A stretch of DNA of 64,000 nucleotides from Azadirachta indica (GCA_022749755.1 CM040452.1:1506350-1570349), one strand, 5' to 3'. Positions 37,211-49,888 are shown, counted from the stretch's first letter. The notes: generated by a model not told the origin, from the sequence alone. Numbers and translations are program-made.

Positions 37211-40200
37211 AAGTTATATAGATCTCCGATGCTAATTAATAATGTCGAATTAGTCCTAATTTCTCTTTATAATTCACAATAATACAAATGTTCAGACTTC
37301 AATTTAACATGTTTAGATTCGAGATATTGTAACTTTGAAATTAATAATTATGAGATAGGATAAAATGGTATTAAATATTAGTGAAAAACTGAACGGTCAT
37401 ATAAATTATTGATATTTATAAAAAAAAATTATCTCTTTATTTTTAAAATTAAATAAAGTCAGTAGTACTGAATATAACTTAAAATTTAAAATATCAGAGC
37501 TTCTTACAATCTTATAATAGACTTTTATAAATTGGTCAATAAATCAATATATTTATTATCTTTTATTTTTGTGAGTCGCTATTTTACAATATGTTCATCG
37601 TGATATAATAATTGAATTTCTATCGATTATCGAATTATGATTTTCTTTTCCTATTTAATTTTTTTTAATGAAATACAAATTTCTAATTGGCAGTACTTAG
37701 AAAAAAAAAATCTTAAATTTTAATATATGCTATTGTTAATAAATACATGTCATGGAAAGTTTTAAAATTATAAGGCTTAAATTAAATTAAGTGAGGATTT
37801 TAAATCTAATAATCAAAATGTAGAATCCAATTGACAATTATAGCTTGCAGAAATTTTATCCATTTGACAATAGTTTAAATATAACTTATTGTCAATTTAA
37901 TAAAATGATGTCAAATTCTATGCAACATACCTCAAACAAATATTAATTCTAAAAAAATAACTACGGCTATTTTAAGAATAGTTGCCTATAAGAATAAGAG
38001 AATCGGGTGAATTCTCAATAAGAGAAATAGACGAGTTTTAGAAAAAATTGGTGTTATCAAATAATTTTTTTAATTTTACTTTTAAAGTTAAGTGAAAAAT
38101 AATAGTATCGAACATACTCTAAGTGTCATTAGTTAACAATTTTTATAAATTGGCAATTCTTAGAGGTGGATAACTTTAATTTTGGTTTAAAATTGAGTTC
38201 TCATATAATTGAACCAAATTTAGTTGATTTAAATTGGTTCAATTTTTTTTATATTGCAATTCAATTTTAATTTAGTTTTAGTGTTGATACAAGGGACAAT
38301 TTGTCAAATCTTAGTCAAGGTAAGTGAAAATTCTCCAACATTAGAGTTTACAATTTATAATAATTTTTTATTTTAATATATTTTAATCGAATAAATAAAG
38401 AAAAAAGAGTTCTATAAGAATTTTGGAGGGATAATAATAGTATCAATCTTGTTGATATTAAACACTATAAATATCTAACTATTTGTTGAATAGATGTGTT
38501 TGGCTGCAATAAGCGATAAACATACTAAGATATATATATTTATATAAGACTTGTCAATTAAGCTGAAGATGTTTATTAAGCGAAAAAGTAACATAAAATT
38601 TTAACTATAAAATTTTATGAATGCAACATATTAGTAAATCTTTTATAATAGTATACGAGGAAGAATATATATTGGTATTTTATTTGCATCTTAGATTTTA
38701 ATTTTTAAAATTTTTAAAAAATATAATTGTATTCGTTTATTTTTAAGTATTTTGTTACTAACTTAAAATTTAGTATTATTTAGCTTTTTTTTAAAGTAAA
38801 ATAAAATTAAATATATCAAGAATACAGAAAAGGTATATATATATATATATAATTTGTTTTCAATATGATCATTATACATTATCACAAAATACATATATAT
38901 ATATATATGTACGTATTTTTAACTATAACTCATGTTAATTAGTTCAATAATAAAAATATTCCTTTGACTCTTATTTAACCAATATAATAAAATAAATATT
39001 TTTTTATAATTGATAGTTGATTTTTTTTAGTTAAATGAGTTAGTTATATGAAGATAATTTAATTTCAATTAAAAAAATAAAAGTTTAATTTATTTTTAAT
39101 TCTTTTTTATTTTTATTTTAAAGTTTTTTTTTTTTTTTAAATTTTTGACTTTTAAAGTTTACTTAATTTTTAAAAAAATTGTCAAATTTGGTTAATGTTT
39201 TAACTTGAAAGAGAAAATAAAAATTAATATGACTGATGTAAGCATTTTATTTTATTTTCTTCCATTTATGTCAACTATTTTATGATTGATTTCTTTTAAA
39301 ATATTTGCATAATAAATTTTTAATTGAAAAAATAATTTGTTTGTATTACGGAATATACCAATGGCGCCTAAGCCTCTCTTGCCAATGTTGTCTTTTATCG
39401 GGCTTGTAGAAACTGGTACCAAACTTGCTCAGTATATCTTTGGGCCCAATTTAACAGCTTTGGACAGAAAATTACAAAAGCCTATATTAACATTTTGGGC
39501 CAGATACGGCCCACTTCTTATATGGCAGTCAATTATGAAAAGAAAAGCATTAAATAATGTGATATAACTTCAAACTGCCTCATATTTAATGCATATAACT
39601 TCTACAAAGAGTATTGAATATTGAATTTTGATAAAAAACCCACTGCAAGGACACATCAGTGTTTCGGCAGAGATTCAGATTTAAGACCTGTTTGTTGTAG
39701 AATGAAAAAAGTATGTTATTATGTTTGAAAAATTAAAAAATAGGGATCTATATATTATTAACCCAATTAATAGTTACTTCGGTTAAAAGAAGTACAAATA
39801 GCGATTTAAAGTTTTAATTTTCATTCCATAGTATCTGAAAATATTCAAAAAATTAGAAAAAAAAAAAACTCTTCAACAGAAGCTAACGCCTATTTCATTT
39901 GAGAAATTTACAACAGTAATCACTACCTAAGAGTAGTTTTCAATAGTGAATACTATGCATAAAATGTTTAAAAAATGACTCACTATAATTTTTGTTTTGA
40001 TAAAATTATTTTTATAACTAAAATTTATATTTTTAATAACTAATAGAGATGACAAACAAGTTATACTGGATTAAAAATAAATCAATAAAAATTTTAAAAT
40101 TATGTTAATATGTCACGTAGAATAAAATAAATAAATTTATTTTATTACGTGTTGTGTCAATTTGACTTATTAAAAAGCAGTTCAAACGCAGCTCACAAGT

Positions 40201-40440
40201 CTATGCCAATTGTATAGTATGTATAAACAGTATTTATAAATAATAAATAATTATATTGCATTTAGTTAATGAGAATTAATTATTTTTCGGACTGAACAGA
40301 AATTCATGGGTTTTTTTCTCGATCTAGTACGGTATGATAACTGTTCAAGACATGGCATGACTTCTGAGCTTTTTTTTTTTCAACCCAGTCTCTGAACGAT
40401 ATCATGTCACACCAAACCGTTTCGACACTGTTTATAAATT
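37211..40440. other. AT-rich spacer before the PPR gene
   Basis: About 3.2 kb of AT-rich DNA with TA microsatellites (about 38835-38850 and 38892-38908) and long A/T runs. A 76-residue reading frame at 39337-39567 contains a less AT-rich patch but shows no known motif, so I leave it uncalled. From about 40440 the composition rises sharply in GC, marking the PPR gene 5' region. Confidence 0.45.
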
Positions 40441-40696
40441 GAACCGGGCTATGCTCGGACCGGTCCGCCCGTTTCGCCGCTTCTAATCTCTAATTTCCTC
40501 TCGTCACGAAACCTCAAAAAAAAAAAAAAAAAAGCCACATACGCTAATCGGAACCTTTGGTCGACGTTCATAGGCGGCGATGGCGGTGGCGTAGGACGAG
40601 AAACGGTCCCGGTTGAACGACGACACACTCGTGGTTTGAAATCAGACGGCAAGTCGACTTCCTCCTAACGTTGTTCTTCTCTTTCACCTCTAAAAC

Positions 40697-42409
40697 ATGT
40701 GGAAGCTCCTCACATGTGCGCCCTCGCACGTGCTCAAGACCAGGAATGCCGGCACCAAACTCAAGGGCCACTTCTCTTCACAGGCACAAATCGCTGAACT
40801 AGACACAGTGCGAGAAATCACCAACATCCTGAACCAGAACAACTGGCAGCAACTTTTAGAGTACTCAGACGTACCCAATAAGCTAAACCCAGATTTGGTT
40901 CGATCCGTACTTCACCAAAACCGGGCTAACGACCCTATTCGTCTGCTCAGTTTCTTCTTCTGGACCGAGCACTGGATGAGCACTCGCCAACCCGACTTAA
41001 ACAGCTTGTCTCTTCTCGTAGTTTTGTTGTGTAATTCTAAATTGTACAGACCGGCGAGTGATATTATTCAACGGATGATAAAAGGAAGTAAGTCTGGTTT
41101 GGAAGTTTTGAGTGCCATTCATATTTTTTATAGAGAATGTGACGAGTTTGTGTATAATGGTGTGGTTTTTAATATGTTGATCGATGGGTACAGGAAAATG
41201 GGGTTGCTGAATGAAGCTGTTGATCTGTTTGTGTGTGATAAGGTTTTCGGGTTTGTGCCTAGTATTTTCAGCTGTAACGCACTGTTGAGGGACTTGTTGA
41301 AGGGTAAGAAAATGAAGATGTTTTGGAAAGTTTGGTCAAAAATGAATGAAATTAAGGTGTGTTTAAATGTTTATACTTATACTACTGTGATTGATGCCTA
41401 CTTTAAGGTGAATAACGTGGAGGAAGGGAAAAAGGTGTTTTCTGAAATGGAGGAGATGGGTTGTAACCCCAATGTTGTTACATACAATGTGGTTATTGGT
41501 GGGTTGTGTAGAGCGGGCTGTTTAGATGAAGCTATTGAGTTGAAGAATTTGATGAATGAGAAGGGTTTGGTTCCTGATAGCTATACCTATGTGAATCTTA
41601 TGTATGGATTTTGTGCGAGAAAGAGATTTAGAGATGCAAAATTGGTTTTGTTGGAGATGATGGGGGAGGGCTTGAAGCTTGATGCAATGGCTTACAATGT
41701 GTTGATTGATGGGATGGTGAAACAAGGTGATGTAGAAGAGGCTTTTAGAGTGAAGGATGCATTGGTTGTTTCCGGTAATCAGATTGATTTGGTCATATAT
41801 AACACATTGCTTAATGGATTTTGTAAGAGTGGTAAAATGGACAAGGCTAGAGAAGTGATGGATGAGATAACTAGAATGGGTATTGAACCTGATTCAAGAA
41901 CTTATACTTCATTAATAGAGGGGTATTGCAGGGAACGAAACCTGGTTAGTGCTTTTGTGTTGCTCAATGAGATGAGGAAAAAGCACTTGGCCCCCTCTGT
42001 ATTTACTTACAGTGTGATAATCAATGGACTGTGTCATTGCGGAGATCTCCTACAGGTCAATGCCATTTTGGGAGAAATGATTATGAGGGGATTGAAACCA
42101 AATACCATTGTCTATACAAATCTTATTTCTGCTTACTCCAAGAAAAATAGGCTTGAAGAAGCTAGGAAAATATTAGCTAGGATGATTGAGGAAGGAATTG
42201 CACCAGACGTGTTTTGCTACAATTCTCTTATAATTGGCCTTTGCAAAGACAAAAGGATGGAAGAAGCAAAGAACTATTTGGCCGACATGTTAGGTAGAGG
42301 ATTAAAGCCAAATTGTTACACATATAGAGCTTTTGTCCATGGATACTGTATGGCAGGGGAGATACAGCAAGCTGGCAGGTTTTTTGATGAGATGCTGATC
42401 GTGGTCTAG
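40697..42409 (+). CDS. P-class pentatricopeptide repeat protein, C-terminally truncated
   Basis: Intronless frame of 570 residues, with a basic N-terminus consistent with a mitochondrial presequence. About a dozen P-type 35-residue PPR motifs run from about residue 150 to the end, many with the typical (V/Y)TY(N/T)xxI and GxxPD/N signatures. Such proteins bind organelle transcripts for processing, splicing or stability. It resembles At5g61990-like mitochondrial PPR proteins, which are near 970 residues, so about 40% is missing. The frame runs out at a frameshift near 42390 (FFDEMLIVV then stop), and recognisable PPR coding continues in another frame to about 42660, where kinesin-derived DNA begins. 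Whether the truncated protein is made or works is unknown; it may be a pseudogene with a long intact 5' part. Confidence 0.8.
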   Translation: MWKLLTCAPSHVLKTRNAGTKLKGHFSSQAQIAELDTVREITNILNQNNWQQLLEYSDVPNKLNPDLVRSVLHQNRANDPIRLLSFFFWTEHWMSTRQPDLNSLSLLVVLLCNSKLYRPASDIIQRMIKGSKSGLEVLSAIHIFYRECDEFVYNGVVFNMLIDGYRKMGLLNEAVDLFVCDKVFGFVPSIFSCNALLRDLLKGKKMKMFWKVWSKMNEIKVCLNVYTYTTVIDAYFKVNNVEEGKKVFSEMEEMGCNPNVVTYNVVIGGLCRAGCLDEAIELKNLMNEKGLVPDSYTYVNLMYGFCARKRFRDAKLVLLEMMGEGLKLDAMAYNVLIDGMVKQGDVEEAFRVKDALVVSGNQIDLVIYNTLLNGFCKSGKMDKAREVMDEITRMGIEPDSRTYTSLIEGYCRERNLVSAFVLLNEMRKKHLAPSVFTYSVIINGLCHCGDLLQVNAILGEMIMRGLKPNTIVYTNLISAYSKKNRLEEARKILARMIEEGIAPDVFCYNSLIIGLCKDKRMEEAKNYLADMLGRGLKPNCYTYRAFVHGYCMAGEIQQAGRFFDEMLIVV

Positions 42410-42663
42410 TTTATGATGATGTACTTTACAAAACCCATTATTAATGGGCACTGCAAAGAGGGAAACTTAGTAGAAGCATTCTCCACATTTAGATGCATAC
42501 TTGCTTGAGGGATTGTCCCAGATGTACAAACTTACAGTGCACTCATCAATGGCCTCACAAACAATTTGAAATTACAAGAAGCTCTGAAAATCTTCTCCAA
42601 GCTTTTAAAGAAGGGATTGGTTCCCGATGTTTATACAGACAATTCCCCTACCAGTGGATTTTG
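42410..42663 (+). pseudogene. Broken continuation of the PPR gene
   Basis: Reading past the stop in a shifted frame gives clear PPR text: INGHCKEGNLVEAFSTFR, then a TGA where an Arg codon is expected (42507-42509), then GIVPDVQTYSALINGL and KKGLVPDVYT. At least one further small shift occurs near 42433. The likeness ends in SGFC at about 42660-42665, exactly where homology to kinesin intron sequence starts. It represents roughly two more PPR repeats of the parent gene. Confidence 0.8.
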
Positions 42664-45600
42664 TATCTGTTGATCAGCTGTGCAGTTGCTAGAAGCACTA
42701 GACTGAAAGCTTATGCATAAATCAGAATCTTCAGCAGCTCAGGTTCTTCACAAGCTTTTTTTTTTTTTTAAAAAAATTAATTCTTGTATTTGAATTAATT
42801 ATTGGGAAACAGAACCTTGATTTTTAAATGTTTATGTCCTAGAAGGAAAATTCAAATTCAAATTCAGTAGCAGTGACAGAAGTTTGCACTGATGGTGATT
42901 TACTGATCTCTGGCAAGGCAAGTTTCAGATATTTTTTGCAATGTGTTTTTCCAATATGGCTATTTTATATTGTGCATCTGATATTTGGTTAATTGAGAAA
43001 TCTAATGCAGCTTAAATTAACATAGCATATGAAACTTCAATTGTGTTTTAAATTTGTAACTGATTAGTGGGTTACATATGAAGCTACAGTTAGTCAACGA
43101 ATGAATTACCGAGATGATCTATGATCTTGGATATTTGCAAGACTTGTACTGAATTTGCTTTTACTTTTCAACAGTGTTAATTATCGGGAATATATAGCAT
43201 TCAAATTTCAATTGTCTGGCAACATGCTTTTGTTGCCAGTCCTTTGGGTTGAGGCTGATTGAAGGTACACAATGTTACTCCTAATGAACATCATTTGCCA
43301 AGGAATTTGTTGAGTTGTGTGTAAATCTGAATGATGGCGTGCTATTTTTATTGTCAGAATCCTTTGAATTGACACTGATTGAAAGTAATAGTTCTGGATT
43401 GAAAGCAACATTTTTGTGTCAAAACTTCTGGATTTCTAAGTAATTTCAGTATTCTTTTTATGACAGGAATCAGGATCTCCATGGCACACTTCAGTTAATC
43501 AGGAAAATGAATTCCTTATCATGCTGGTGAATAATGCACTTGGATGAATTTTGCATATTTCAAATTAATTTCATTTAGAAAAGTTAGCTTTCATATATCA
43601 CATTAATTGGATGGATTTCTTCTTAGATTACAGGCTATTCATAACCAGGCTGAAATGGAAAGACTCCAAAAACAGGTAGAATTATCCTTTGAGGAGAAGG
43701 CAAAGCTGGAAAGGTGGTCTTCAAATCTCTGCTTTTGTTGGATGCTTTAAATTGATTGAGCTGTCAGAATTTTGCTTTAATATCTTAATTCCTGGTTGGA
43801 TAAATCTGTCGGACTTCATTGTCTTAACATAATTTTATTAATGTGGCAGGCAAGTGAGTGATCTGGTTAAGAAACTTGAAGAGAAGATTTATTTGAGGTC
43901 TGTGAAAGATGAAATACAACAAACTGGCCTTCCTTCTTAGGCAACTAATGTGCCCATGCTCATCATTAATTTTAATGACCAAATGGAGCTGAAAACTATG
44001 GTTGATGCCATTGCAGCTGGAAGTCAAAGGGAAGCAGAGGCTCATTGGACGGCAATTGTGTTGTCCACAACAAATGATGAACTAATATTGAAGCTTGAGG
44101 CCTTAAATGAGGAAAAGAACAAACTTGATAAACTGAATGACAAGCTACAGCTGAAGCATAAGGTCTTAATTGAGGAAAAGATTAATCTTATAGAATTGTA
44201 TGAATGAAAACAGGCAGAGATGAAAAAAGTAGTTGAGAATCTAGAGCATCAACCTGTGGATATGCACGAAGAAAATGACAAATTATTGGGTATATATGAA
44301 CAAGCTATGCAAGAGAGGGTTGAATTTAAAAGATTGGTTTCTTTAGGTGGACAAAACAAAGCTGAAGTGAGAATAGAGTTTGATTGCCCAGAGAAACTTG
44401 TTTAAATTGATGGAGGGAAGCAGCAGATCTTGTCAGGTGAACCTGGTCTCCTAGCATTGAATGGGGGTGATATTGGAGAAAATTCCAAGTTCGAAAATCC
44501 TACAGTATCTGTTGACAAAATTTCTAGATTGGATGTGCGTGATGGATTCGGTCCGTGTATTGGGAATTCTCAAGCCAAGGAAGAAAATCACATCAAGCCT
44601 CAAGTGGAAGAATTGCAAGCATCAGAGCAAACTCCTAGTTATGTGGCAGCTACCGTTGCTGAAATGGAATCAGAGCCATCAAATGTTGCTACGGCAAAGT
44701 TCACAGAAGATCTAAATTTGGTCAAAGTGAAGCTGGAAAAAGCACAAGAAAAGCTTTCAGCTTCTGCCAATACCGTTACTCTATTTGGTTCAGTCGAGAA
44801 AGCATTCGCTGAGATTGATAAGCTTTCAAAAGAAATTGAAGCGATGGAAGCCATTATCCAGGACAAGCAACAACAGTCAGTACAACCTTTCTTCTGAAAT
44901 GCAAGAGAGAAAAGTGCTAGTAGATAATAAGTTGTTGGCACTCAAGTATTCTCTGTCAAGCTTTTCTTCATCAGTAGCATACTTTGAACAGAGAGCAGCT
45001 CGATCAAGGGCAAGAGTAATTGCCTCAGTGACTTACCTGAACCACAAGGAGGAGGAATCAATGCACCTTCAAGCTTGCAAGAGAGAAGTTGAGGCTGCTC
45101 TGGGAAAGGTTCCACGATCTGAAGGTGAATTGAGGAAAAACCTTGCACTATTGAAATCAAAACTCGAGGAAGAGAATAATGGGCAAGAGAATGATAAGGT
45201 TCTCTTTGCGATGTAGATAACATTGAGAAAATAGAAAACTCACAGAGAAACTGGAATTTGGGTGGTAAAACTACTGAGTTGCCGAAGTCCGAGGAAGAAA
45301 AAACAAGCTGCAGACAGAGATGAAGTTGTCTCGAGAAAAACTTGCTATAGTGAAAAGGGAATTTGAGGATTTGACTAAGAAATCCTGGAAGATAGGTAGT
45401 GACTTACAAACTGTCCAAATGGAGATACAGAAAAGTTCAAGATCTGTCAAGGAGATGGAGCTTGCACATCAGGCTGTGATCCAAGAAAAAGAAACTCTCT
45501 TGGAGATTAGAGAGACGGGCAAGGCGGAGATTGGAAGCATTATTCTTGAATACCACCAACATGTGTTTGAGGCAGATTTGAAGGAGGGAGAGATGGAGAT

Positions 45601-46000
45601 TTTGGAAGAAGAGTTACAACTACAGTTGAGAAGAGTAGAAGATTTGCAAGCACTTCGCTCTGTGGCTGTGGTCATGAAGAGCAAACTATTGGAGCGTACA
45701 AATGGTAGTTCATGCTCATTATCAAAAATGATGGAAGAAGAGCTGAAAAGTGGCAGGGCATATGTCCTGGAAGCAAGGCATTGCTTTCGGATGATTAGTC
45801 AAATGAAAGATAGGTATTTTGCTTATCTTTCACAGCATTTGCAATACTTCCACAGGAAATCAAAACAAAAACAAAAAAGTCACTAATTCATCCAATATTT
45901 GTTGTAATTATTTGTTACTCAGCAATTTAATTGTGATTTTGTCTTAGGTCTTGTTTCATAAGTAACAAGACAATTTAAATAAACCATCATGTAAGGCTCA
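42664..46000 (+). pseudogene. Duplicated 3' half of the KIN-12E gene (pseudogene)
   Basis: This matches the kinesin gene from just before its exon at 32511 through the last exon and into the 3' flank, on the same strand. Introns are retained, so it arose by DNA duplication and not from mRNA. It lacks the motor domain and promoter. Stops in the former frame include 42704-42706 (a Trp codon to TGA), 43938-43940, 44205-44207 and 44403-44405. Frameshifts occur near 44878 and 45213. The copy keeps the GC donor at 42918. Parent and copy differ by roughly 5-10% by eye, except for a nearly identical tract at 44474-44877. The copy has an insertion of about 18 bp just before 44474 that the parent lacks. 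It cannot encode a kinesin; any transcript would be an antimotor or noncoding RNA at most. Confidence 0.93.
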
Positions 46001-46079
46001 AAAGGTAGCTGTTTCATAGATAATTAGCATTGAATTTAGAACACAGTGAAATTTGAATGAGCTGACTGATTATGTAAAA

Positions 46080-47400
46080 TAATAAACATTAAATCAAGCT
46101 GATTGATATAAACTAGTTATGTACTATTTTTGATTCTACAAAATTTATTCGTACAAACAAAGTGGTATCCAATTTTGGAGTTTGAATTCTCTTAACTTCG
46201 TATTGAGGAGGTTTTTTTTTTTTTTTTAGTATTTATGTAATCTTTTTCAATAAATAGCACAAAATTACCTAAAATAATAAATATTAAATAGACATTCAAC
46301 CAAATAAGGCAACTTTTATTGGATGAGATTGAAAACTTTTCAAAAGTTTTTAGGGATTAAAAGTTTATTACAAATTCAATCCAAATTGAATTCCAAATCT
46401 TTTTCTTTGTATAAACATATGAAATAATCTATGTATATATTATGACTTGTGAGTGTGTCAATCATTTAAAAATTGTTATATCTTATTATAATACTTATAT
46501 TTATAATTAGTCTAAATATTTTGATAAAAATTTATTTTTCTCTCTCTAATTAAGATAAAAAGTTGAGGCAAAACCAAATTGACTGGTTGATTCGAGTCAT
46601 TCGAGTAAATTTATTCGTATGAATTAATATACCACCGAATTTTTATGTTGAAATTCTGTTGATTTAATTATTGAGGAGTTTAGTTTATATTTATATAATA
46701 TTTTTTAATAAATAATATAAAATTATGTAAATTCGTTAACATTAATAGGCATCTAAAAAAATGGGTCAGCTTTTATTAAATGAGATTGAAACTTTTAGAT
46801 TGTATTGAGGGATGAAAAACATCTCTAAAAAAATAAATTTAAATTCAATTCCAAATCAAAAGAGAAACTTTTCTCTTTGTCTAGACGCATGAGGTAATCC
46901 CATGTATATATTTTAAGTAACTCATTCACAAAAATAGTGTCAAGGATTTATAAGTTGTTATATTGTGTAAAAGAGATACTCATCTTATGAAAAATTATTT
47001 TTTATCTTCAATTGAAACAAAAAATTAAAAAAAAAAAAGCAATTGAATCGAAATTGAGCCAACCGACCAATTCAGTTTTGCCTGGATTATCTATTGCTTA
47101 TTGGTTTGATTATGTTATTCATATCAATAGATGTGACATTAAAATTTGAAGTTTGAGTTATACTATCTTGATAATTGAAGAGTTTTGTTTACATTTATGT
47201 AATATTTTCAGTACATTACTCAATTTTATTGAAAATTGTAAATATTAATTAAGTATTAAACAAACTTTATTAAATGTGATTGAAACTTTGAGATAATATT
47301 ATAGGGATAAAAAAAATCTCTTTCAAAAATTCAACCCAAATTAAAATAAAAAATTTCTGTTTGTCTGAACACATGAAAAAATCCCAAAACTTTTATTTAC
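46080..47400. repeat. AT-rich tandem repeat in the flank of the kinesin copy
   Basis: Same repeat family as at 36000-37210. The TTGAGGAGTTT-type marker recurs near 46202, 46670 and, as TTGAAGAGTTT, 47174, giving spacings of about 470 and 504 bp. One unit (46750-47250) is closest to 36000-36440, sharing the blocks AACTTTTAGATTGTATTGAGGG and TTTTGCCTGGATTATCTATT. This shows the duplication carried the flank as well as the gene. No coding capacity. Confidence 0.6.
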
Positions 47401-47547
47401 AGTACGTCTTTATGCTCGATTTTGTTCCCTTGATAACACAAGCAAATTTTTTTACTTCCGATTTATAAATTATAGTTTTATTTATAAATATAATATTGTC
47501 TTTTAGGTTTATGACACCATTGTTATTTTTTACAGTTCAACAATCAT

Positions 47548-47756
47548 TTATATTTTTAATTTTAAATATAAAAAGATGAAGTGAAGAATAATGGGGGTAG
47601 TGAAGGCATTATGGTAGGTACTACTGAAAAAAACTTGTTCAGCATTCCTTTCATCAAGGCTGCTTTGCTTATTACTGCTAGACCCACATCTGTGTATTGC
47701 ACTGTTACCATTGCTGCAAAGGGAATTGCATACTGTACAGTTGGTACCAACCCCAT
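47548..47756 (-). pseudogene. WAT1-related (EamA/nodulin MtN21-type) transporter first-exon fragment
   Basis: The minus-strand frame starting at 47756 reads PFAAMVTVQYTDVGLAVISK then KAALMKGM, the typical first transmembrane segment of WAT1-related transporters. A frameshift near 47610 follows. The expected next part (YHNAFTTPIILHFIFLY) continues in the neighbouring frame to 47548. No later exons were found downstream on the minus strand, which enters the AT-rich repeat, so this is a relic. The minus-strand frame at 47760-47979 just upstream is not recognisable. Confidence 0.65.
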
Positions 47757-47979
47757 CTCCCCACAACGTACGGTAGCTCAAGACAAGGGTTTCTGCCTCA
47801 AGAAAGCGATCACCATTTGGGCTCATCAATGCAGAATCCACGACTGCTTTCAAGATAGCTTCTACAAGAACTCTCCTCAAGTGAAGGATCGTCCACTTTA
47901 TGCTGTTTCTTTCTGCTGAAGCCAGCAAAGGCATCTCCACATGAACCATTATCCCCAAAATCTTGTTCCCCTGGAGCAC

Positions 47980-49860
47980 TCTTTGTTGTTCAATATCTTG
48001 CCTGCATCAACAATTTCTGGGTCATTGACAATGTAATTCACTGCCTTCCTCAACCACCAGCCTGTTCCTTTCCGTACTTTGCCTATGTTGTTGCCACTAT
48101 TTTCTTCGTGCTGCTTTGCTGTTCTCCTGCTGTTGTGTTGCCGCTTTCATGCTCTTCTGCAGTTTCTTGCATCAACCATCTGTAGTAGTTTGGTTGCTGC
48201 TTTTTCTGTAGTCTCTGCTGCTGGCTTTGGCTAGTTGGTGGCAACTCATTTTGTTGCTGCAGATTGTAAACTGCTGCTGTTGCCATTTCTTTTTAATCCT
48301 GGTGCTGGAAATTTTCTTACTTTTTGATGTCTGCTGAAATTCGTTGCCGATGGCTGCTTGAAGTAAGAGTCTCAAAAATTATATTTTGTTTGCAGATACC
48401 GTTTTCAGTTTTTGTGAACAAGAAAAGCATATCTGAACACTGAAAGAAAGTAACACAATATTATAATTAGGTATCTTCTGCTTTAGTGACATAAAATGAA
48501 ACAATTTACCACCAAAGGATTTTGATGCTTTGGACTTGATTTCAATTTAAACTATTTATGTAAACCAAATTAGAATTTTGTGTAAAATGACACTGAATTT
48601 ATTTGAGCCAAGTTCTGAATTTACTGTGGACAAAGCAAAGCTTTTAACACTCAATGCTCACCCTTCCCGCAAGCATATATATATATATATATATACATAT
48701 ATACATATTTATTATCCATGTTCTTCTATGACTCCTCTTTCTTCATGCACTTGTTTTCTTCTATGTGCAGTCAACCTGCAGATAAACATGGTTGCTATGA
48801 AAGAAATACCGGAAAATTAAATGCTGGAAAACCATCACCCAACAGACATATAAGATTATACTTACCAGTCAAATTCTATTAACCAAAAGAAGAAGCATAG
48901 AATGGAATGGTGCAGCAGCTAGGAAACCAGTCATGCTGCATTTGGGTAAACAAATTAATACCAAGATGATAATTCAGTAGTTCATCCCGTCATGATCAGG
49001 TTGCTTTATATGCTAGCTCCAATCCAAACCAACCTCCAAAGAAGCTCAGCACATTGGCTTGTCTTGCAAATGAGTTTTATAGGACCTTTGATAGCAAATG
49101 ATAATTCAGTCCGTTAATGTTCTTGCAAAGTCACCACATCTCAATAAATAAATATTAGTTTAGCCTCAACCCTATCACAAAGATGACACAAATCATGAAT
49201 TAGAGATCAGCTGTAAACAGTGCTCTCGCCAAGCCCATTTCTACAAAGACCATCAACCACAGAGCCATAAACAACCTTTGAAAGCAGTGTTGTTTATTGT
49301 TATTTAACTTTCATGATGCATTGAAAGTATTTTGTGTTTCTTTCTCTTACAGACTACAGTTTATAGGAACATAGCATCAATGGACCAACTCTACAGAAAA
49401 GGTCTCATAGAACATCACATGCTTGTTTAATGATAACTATCTCATACAACCTTGGATTGGATACTAAAATCTCCATCGTATAGATATATAACATAATTAA
49501 TAAACATATGAACCAACACTGATGCTCTTTCAAAGCATCTTTCCTTCTACAATAAACTAATGTCACAGAAATCCTTATTAATAAAGAATTAATTACATGC
49601 TGGATTACCGATTCTCTCTGGTCTCATCAGTATTTTAGACAGAAACAGAGGAGTCTGTCCATGGTGCTTCCATTGACATGGTTCTCTGTGCCTGACTTTC
49701 ATTTTATGCATAAAAGATTTTGTTAAGCATTGTCATGCCTTCTTCTTTGGAGAATTTGGAACCATGTTCGGATCGATGATTTCCAGGAGATTCTCTCGCT
49801 CTTGCAGGACATATGCCTATACTTCCAGGTAGCCAAAAAGCAAACGTAAATGTTATTCAC
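47980..49860. other. Unassigned spacer with a Gln-rich reading frame
   Basis: About 1.9 kb. The minus strand at 48083-48375 is rich in CAG/CAA-type codons (Gln-, Ser- and Lys-rich frames), but no domain is visible and stops interrupt it. A TA/CATATA microsatellite lies at about 48678-48706. From 48840 to 49860 nothing recognisable is present; it should be the former 3' flank of the Rf-like PPR pseudogene on the minus strand. Confidence 0.35.
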
Positions 49861-49888
49861 AATATTAAAGCAAAACAAAGAAGAAACT

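Noticed and set aside
39337..39567. 76-codon frame in a slightly GC-richer patch
   Set aside because: No motif, no splice-compatible neighbours and no similarity I recognise; it may be chance or a relic.
44430..45886. Open frames of 143-188 codons as real genes
   Set aside because: They are the surviving pieces of the kinesin pseudogene, separated by stops and frameshifts relative to the parent exon.
48676..48706. CRISPR-like short spaced repeats
   Set aside because: It is a TA/CATATA microsatellite, and the genome is a plant.
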